Assembly: GCF_901764975.1 (NCBI RefSeq)
Contig: NZ_CABFKH010000009.1
Location: 1 to 64,000 of the forward strand
Source of the DNA: Actinobacillus indolicus
GTDB taxonomy: Bacteria; Pseudomonadota; Gammaproteobacteria; Enterobacterales; Pasteurellaceae
Direction: 5' to 3'
Length of the DNA stretch: 64,000 bases
Notes under the pieces: generated by a model
The model's input: the letters and a program-made list of their open reading frames with translations, nothing else
The model's database searches: none
What the model was told of the DNA's origin: nothing
Part shown: piece by piece, positions 59,993 through 64,000 of the stretch
Layout: each line of letters starts with the position of its first letter
Numbering within the stretch: the stretch's first letter is position 1
Made by a program: the position numbers and the translations under genes

Positions 59993-61387
59993 TTAAAAAG
60001 AAACATCAAAAGAACGACATAAGGAAGTAATTACTTCTTCCATTTTTTGGCTACGAGAGCCTTTTGCTAATAATACAAGCGGTTGGTTTTGTTCGATTTT
60101 TTGCAAAATAATCGGAAGCAAAAACGCCGCCATTGCGGTTTTGTCATTAAAGTGGTGAGCTGAATTACCGCTAATCACCTCACTCTCTTTGCCGAAGCTG
60201 ACCACTAAATCGAGCCTCGCCTGTTTAACGAAATCGGCGACCTCTTGGTGGCAAGCTGGGCTGTCTTTGCCAAGTTCTGCCATATCGCCCACCACAAAAA
60301 TGCGGAAAGCAGGATATTGTTTTAACACAGATACCGCAGATTTCATTGAACCTACATTCGCATTATAACTGTCATCAATAAACAGCACATTGTCTTTAAT
60401 TTCAATCGGATACAAACGCCCTTTAACCGCTGAACGCTGTTCTAATCCAGCTTTAACCGCAGTTAAATCCGCCCCGACTGCCATTGCGAGTGCTGTTGCT
60501 GCTAAGGCATTACTCACATTATGCTCGCCCAAATAAGGCAGGTTGATCTCAATTTCACCCTGTGGCGTATGCAAGGTAAAGCGTGAACCATTGAGCTGTA
60601 ACTCAACATTTTCCGCCCAAAAATCTGCATAGCTATCTTTATCTTCGCCTGTGTAGCAAAACGACTGTAGCTCGTGATCGCCAATCTCTTTCTGCCATTC
60701 AGGGTAGTAATGGGCTAAATTCACAATCGCTTTACCGCCCACTTTCAAACCACGATAAATTTCGCCTTTAGCTTGAGCCACACCTGCCAATGAGCCAAAT
60801 CCCTCAAGGTGAGCAGATGCCACGTTATTCACTAAACAGGCATCAGGTTGTGTAATCTCAGTAGTATAAGCAATTTCGCCGATATGGTTCGCCCCAAGTT
60901 CTACCACGGCAAATTGATGCTCAGGGGTTAAACGCAATAGGGTCAACGGCACACCTAAATCATTGTTTAAATTACCAAAGGTATAAAGTACTTGATCTTC
61001 ACAAGCGGTCACTTTTTGCAAAATTTTTGCAGTCATCTCTTTGACGGTGGTTTTGCCTGAAGAACCCGTCATTGCCACGGTTTTAGGGTTAATTTCCGCT
61101 TTTAGCCATTTCGCCAACTGCCCTAATGCCAAGCGGGTATCTTCCACAATAATTTGCGGTACATTCACAGCCAATTCACGCTCAACGACTAAAGCAACGC
61201 AGCCTTGTTCAATCGCTTTTTCCACATAATCGTGAGCATCAAATTTTTCGCCTTTTAATGCAAAAAATAAACCTTTTTCAACCGCTTGACGGGTGTCTGT
61301 ACTGACGTTTTCAACAATAATCTCGCTACTACCGAGTAGTTTACCCTTTAGAGTTTGGGCGAGTTGTTGGGTGCTTTGTTTTATCAT
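59993..61387 (-). CDS. murF: UDP-MurNAc-tripeptide D-alanyl-D-alanine ligase
   Basis: Adds D-Ala-D-Ala, the last cytosolic step of the precursor; 464 residues. Start MIKQSTQQLAQTLKGKLLG, ATP loop AMTGSSGKTTVKEMTAKIL, NNDLGVPLTLLRL, ANHIGEIAYTTEI, and IDDSYNANVGSMKSAV. Two uptake-signal cores lie in coding sequence (60075 and 61001). The first 70 bp of the gene are duplicated upstream at 61811-61880. Its ATG overlaps the stop of the preceding lipoprotein gene by 4 bases, so it is now translationally coupled to that gene, not to murE. Confidence 0.97.
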   Translation of the reverse strand: MIKQSTQQLAQTLKGKLLGSSEIIVENVSTDTRQAVEKGLFFALKGEKFDAHDYVEKAIEQGCVALVVERELAVNVPQIIVEDTRLALGQLAKWLKAEINPKTVAMTGSSGKTTVKEMTAKILQKVTACEDQVLYTFGNLNNDLGVPLTLLRLTPEHQFAVVELGANHIGEIAYTTEITQPDACLVNNVASAHLEGFGSLAGVAQAKGEIYRGLKVGGKAIVNLAHYYPEWQKEIGDHELQSFCYTGEDKDSYADFWAENVELQLNGSRFTLHTPQGEIEINLPYLGEHNVSNALAATALAMAVGADLTAVKAGLEQRSAVKGRLYPIEIKDNVLFIDDSYNANVGSMKSAVSVLKQYPAFRIFVVGDMAELGKDSPACHQEVADFVKQARLDLVVSFGKESEVISGNSAHHFNDKTAMAAFLLPIILQKIEQNQPLVLLAKGSRSQKMEEVITSLCRSFDVSF

Positions 61388-61764
61388 TTTAGTTTATATC
61401 CCTCATCAATTATTGCCTTTCCATTTAGCTCATAATAATGGTTAGCAAATAATTCGACTCTTTGCCCTTTTTTCAATACCAATTTTTCTGGGAATGTTAC
61501 ATTTGCATTAACCAATTTTCCTTGTGGAAAATATTCACAACGATCAAAAAAGCTAGCATTATTCTCTATTATAATTCCCTTTATACGAGCCGAATACCAA
61601 GTATATTTAGACCTGTTATTATTTAGGTCGATTTCTGTAGCTTCGTGCTCTTCTAACTTCGTATCCTCTAATAATTCAACGATGACCGAAGAACAGGAGT
61701 GACTTTTCAGTATAGAACAGCCGGTGAGTAAACATAGCAAACAGACTGATAACAGCAATTTCAT
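61384..61764 (-). CDS. putative lipoprotein inserted upstream of murF
   Basis: 126 residues from the ATG at 61764 (AGGAA ahead of it; the frame is open to 61785). A signal peptide ends in lipobox LLTGC. The mature part is polar, with a second Cys pair (HSCSS, DRCEY) and a C-terminal beta-like stretch (KKGQRVELFANHYYELNGKA). I do not recognise a family. It is flanked by the real murF start and by a partial copy of it, implying insertion with duplication. Base composition looks somewhat AT-richer than the neighbouring mur genes. Function unknown; not part of the standard dcw cluster. Confidence 0.72.
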   Translation of the reverse strand: MKLLLSVCLLCLLTGCSILKSHSCSSVIVELLEDTKLEEHEATEIDLNNNRSKYTWYSARIKGIIIENNASFFDRCEYFPQGKLVNANVTFPEKLVLKKGQRVELFANHYYELNGKAIIDEGYKLK

Positions 61765-61803
61765 AAGTTTTTCCTGACTATTCAACTATAAGATAGGGAC
61801 TCA

Positions 61804-61878
61804 TCACCCTATCTCGCCACTACCAAGTAGTTTACCCTTTAGGGTTTGAGCAAGTTGTTGGGTGGTTTGTTTTATCAT
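61804..61878 (-). pseudogene. truncated duplicate of the murF start
   Basis: Encodes MIKQTTQQLAQTLKGKLLGS then GEIG and a TGA stop: 24 codons matching the first residues of MurF. DNA at 61811-61880 aligns without gaps to 61320-61389 at 64 of 70 bases. It lies where murF would begin if the lipoprotein gene were absent. The small inverted repeat GATAGGG/CCCTATC (61792-61813) marks the break. Probably non-functional, although it could still be translated. Confidence 0.88.
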
Positions 61879-61895
61879 TTATTACCTTATTTGTA

Positions 61896-62345
61896 TTAAC
61901 CCACCATACTAGATATGGTTCGATAGAAATTAAAAGCATAGTTCATGCCATAGGTCATCACCATCATCACAGCGACGATATTAATGACGAAAAAGAACAT
62001 CACCACTTTAGCATTACCTTCTTGCCAAAATAACTTCACCGTTTGCCAAAAACTCAGCGGTGTGTTGACTTCTATATTCTGCAATTCTTGTAAAGCTTTT
62101 AATGCTTTCTTAGCAAATGAGGCGATATTAACCGCCATAGCGCTGATTGCAATAAAAAGCGATCCCAAAGAAAACAACACCATGCCTACTTTTTCAAGGC
62201 TCCAATTTGGATTCTCTAATTCAGGCAATCCAAAAAACGCCAAAGAAAGAAAAAGTACCGTTGGAGTAAGATTCCTTAAAAATCCTAAATAATCATCACC
62301 TAATTTAAAAATAAAGGCAGTAATCGTAATTCTTTGTTTATTCAT
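61896..62345 (-). CDS. uncharacterised membrane protein between murE and murF
   Basis: 149 residues with three or four hydrophobic segments (about 24-42, 54-73, 113-135). Between the second and third are a basic helix (SFAKKALKALQELQNIEV) and a tryptophan-containing loop (FWQTVKLFWQEGN). No family recognised. It starts 6 bases after the murE stop, so it is translated with murE, and is followed by the murF remnant. It is absent from the standard dcw order, where murE and murF abut, and may have entered together with the lipoprotein gene or earlier. Confidence 0.7.
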   Translation of the reverse strand: MNKQRITITAFIFKLGDDYLGFLRNLTPTVLFLSLAFFGLPELENPNWSLEKVGMVLFSLGSLFIAISAMAVNIASFAKKALKALQELQNIEVNTPLSFWQTVKLFWQEGNAKVVMFFFVINIVAVMMVMTYGMNYAFNFYRTISSMVG

Positions 62346-62351
62346 CGCTCC

Positions 62352-63854
62352 CTAGCCAAGAAATTTTTTCGCCCACTCTTGATCCGAAAAATGATATTTC
62401 TTCGTGCCGATAATTTGGTAATCTTCATGCCCTTTACCGGCAATTAAAATCACATCTTTTGGCTCGGCTTGGGCAATTGCTTGTTCAATCGCATATTGGC
62501 GAATATGCATAGACTGTACCGCTTTTGGTTTGCGGAAGCCTTTCATAATATCGTTAAAAATCACATCAGGATCTTCGGTACGTGGGTTGTCATCAGTTAC
62601 AATCACTCTGTCTGCTAACTGTTCGGCAATGCGTGCCATTAATGGGCGTTTACCGGTATCACGGTCACCGCCACAACCAAAGACACACCATAATTCGCCT
62701 TCGCAATGCAAACGTGCGGCATCTAAGGCTTTTTCTAAGGCATCGGGGGTATGGGCGTAATCGACAATCACCATCGGGCTTTCTTCTGGATTTTCTTCGC
62801 TGATTAAACATTCCATACGTCCGCATACACCGTTTAAGAGCGGTGCGGTTTCGACTAATTTTTGCAAATCGTAGCCCAAAGCCAATAAACCAGTGAAAGC
62901 GGTTAATAAGTTGCTCACATTAAACGCCCCGATTAAGCGGCTTTTAAGTTCGCCGTTGCCCCAACTACTTTCAAATTCGATAGTCGCACCTTGTAAGGTA
63001 AATTGTACCGCTTTTGCTTTGACCCAACGGGCTTGTTGTGGTTGGAATTGGCTGTCGGTGCTGACGGCGACGGCTTCTGGCAATTTTGCCAGCCATTCAT
63101 GCCCGATCTCATCATCGGCATTGATTACTTGTTGTTTTGATGAAAGCTCGCCAAATAAGCGGAATTTCGCTTGGGCGTATTCTTCCATTGTGTTGTGATA
63201 ATCAAGGTGATCACGGCTTAAGTTAGTGAAAATCGCCAAGTCGAAGTCTAACGCTTCAGCACGATATTGAGCCAAGCCGTGAGAAGAGACTTCCATTGCA
63301 CAGAAATCCGCCCCTAATTCGACAAAGTTCGCAAGGTTGCGTTGAATTTCAATGGCAGAACCTGTGGTGTTTACCGCTTCTTGTACTTGCCCGTATAGCC
63401 CGTTGCCGATGGTTCCCATCACTGCTGATTTACCGCCAAGCAAGTTTCGCCATTGTGCAAAAAGCTGTGCCGTAGTGGTTTTGCCGTTAGTGCCTGTAAT
63501 GCCCACAAGGGTTAATTTTTCTGACGGATTGCCATAGAATGCACCTGCAATTGCCGAAAGTTGCTTCGGTAAATTCGGCACTTCCAGCACACAAGCGGTC
63601 TGATTTTCATGATTTTTTGCAAATTTTTCTGCAAATCTTACCGCTTGCACATCGTCATCCGCTTCTGCTAAAACTAAAGAAGCTCCTTGCTCAATCGCTT
63701 TTTCAATAAACTGACGACCATCGACTTGATGTCCTTTTAATGCCACAAACAGATCGCCTTGCCCAACTTGACGGCTGTCCAAGGTCATTTGGTTTAATTC
63801 TTTTAATTCGCCCCAATAGTTAAGTTCAGGAAAAAAGGAAAATAAACGGTTCAT
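62352..63854 (-). CDS. murE: UDP-MurNAc-dipeptide:meso-diaminopimelate ligase
   Basis: Adds the third residue of the stem peptide, 500 residues. ATP loop [53 protein letters not shown], and the DDNPRTEDP motif whose Asn-Pro-Arg is specific for meso-diaminopimelate over lysine. An inverted uptake-signal pair (63591-63650) near the N-terminus encodes [19 protein letters not shown], longer than the loop expected there. 9 bases after the ftsI stop. Confidence 0.96.
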   Translation of the reverse strand: MNRLFSFFPELNYWGELKELNQMTLDSRQVGQGDLFVALKGHQVDGRQFIEKAIEQGASLVLAEADDDVQAVRFAEKFAKNHENQTACVLEVPNLPKQLSAIAGAFYGNPSEKLTLVGITGTNGKTTTAQLFAQWRNLLGGKSAVMGTIGNGLYGQVQEAVNTTGSAIEIQRNLANFVELGADFCAMEVSSHGLAQYRAEALDFDLAIFTNLSRDHLDYHNTMEEYAQAKFRLFGELSSKQQVINADDEIGHEWLAKLPEAVAVSTDSQFQPQQARWVKAKAVQFTLQGATIEFESSWGNGELKSRLIGAFNVSNLLTAFTGLLALGYDLQKLVETAPLLNGVCGRMECLISEENPEESPMVIVDYAHTPDALEKALDAARLHCEGELWCVFGCGGDRDTGKRPLMARIAEQLADRVIVTDDNPRTEDPDVIFNDIMKGFRKPKAVQSMHIRQYAIEQAIAQAEPKDVILIAGKGHEDYQIIGTKKYHFSDQEWAKKFLG

Positions 63855-63863
63855 TATTGCCTC

Positions 63864-64000
63864 TTAGTTTGTCGAATTTATTTTAATTTCTCTCACTGCA
63901 CTTTTTGTGTCTTCAGTAAGATTATCTGGTTTAATATTTCTTGCTTTTAAAGTATAGCCCATAATACTTGAGAAGAGCGGCGCAGAAATCGCACCACCAT
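63864..64000 (-). CDS. ftsI: peptidoglycan D,D-transpeptidase FtsI (PBP3), 3' end only
   Basis: The last 45 codons of a gene entering from the right edge. The sequence GGAISAPLFSSIMGYTLKAR followed by NIKPDNL matches the C-terminus of FtsI (E. coli GG.VSAP.F..IMG...R..NI.PD.L), ending at TAA (63864-63866). This is the septal transpeptidase that pairs with FtsW. Position directly upstream of murE is standard for the dcw cluster. The catalytic region is outside the window. Confidence 0.88.
   Translation of the reverse strand, partial: GGAISAPLFSSIMGYTLKARNIKPDNLTEDTKSAVREIKINSTN

Noticed and set aside
48464-64000. The dcw cluster as a novel operon
   Set aside because: Gene order ftsI-murE-murF-mraY-murD-ftsW-murG-murC-ddlB-ftsQ-ftsA-ftsZ-lpxC is the standard gammaproteobacterial one; only the insert between murE and murF is unusual.

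Overview
The window is ordinary chromosomal DNA of a gammaproteobacterium of the family Pasteurellaceae, most likely Actinobacillus pleuropneumoniae or a close relative. Nearly every gene has a recognisable Escherichia coli or Haemophilus counterpart, the DNA is AT-rich, and the 9-base core ACAAGCGGT (or its complement ACCGCTTGT) occurs 29 times by eye count, about sixty times the random expectation. That core is the DNA-uptake signal of the A. pleuropneumoniae / Mannheimia / H. ducreyi branch, not the AAGTGCGGT of H. influenzae. No prophage, insertion sequence, CRISPR array or tRNA is visible, and no gene-free stretch exceeds about 280 bases.

Layout. 1-150: leader, antitermination box and promoter of an rRNA operon that runs off the left edge. 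281-8079: pirin, glutathione reductase, a YqhA-like membrane protein, a YeeZ-like protein, a nitroreductase, an isolated sapF, then fba and pgk. 8320-13667: a dicarboxylate-type symporter, ccmABCD (cytochrome c maturation), hda and pnuC. 13796-18898: rodZ-ispG-ldhA-hisS-yfgM, a conserved cluster interrupted by ldhA. 19052-22926: sppA, divergent from ydjA-epmC-kdsB. 23034-29413: mlaA, gloC, mepK, an L,D-transpeptidase, prc and proQ, an envelope and peptidoglycan-remodelling block. 29671-36448: a cold-shock protein, trxB, cnoX, a small lipoprotein, mdh divergent from argR-yfcH, and pyrG. 36587-41626: a second pirin, an NfsB-like nitroreductase, an MFS transporter and a large membrane protein of the so-called site-specific recombinase family. 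41668-45460: ychF, pth, parE. 45600-48411: a compact copper-resistance module (cueR divergent from copZ-copA). 48464-64000: most of the division and cell-wall (dcw) cluster on the minus strand, from the 3' end of ftsI through murE, murF, mraY, murD, ftsW, murG, murC, ddlB, ftsQ, ftsA and ftsZ to lpxC.

The most unusual structures are small. A 70-bp copy of the first codons of murF lies between murE and murF and marks where a lipoprotein gene was inserted. Three copies of a palindromic element with GTAGGGACAC ends sit between housekeeping genes. Uptake signals are arranged as inverted pairs that act as terminators or, inside murE, murD and yfcH, encode a recurring peptide (FAxK...TAC). A textbook CueR promoter with a 19-bp spacer controls copZA. 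Several likely start codons lie downstream of the longest reading frame (hda, trxB, cnoX, murD and others), and I give the refined starts. No clearly new multi-gene system is present.
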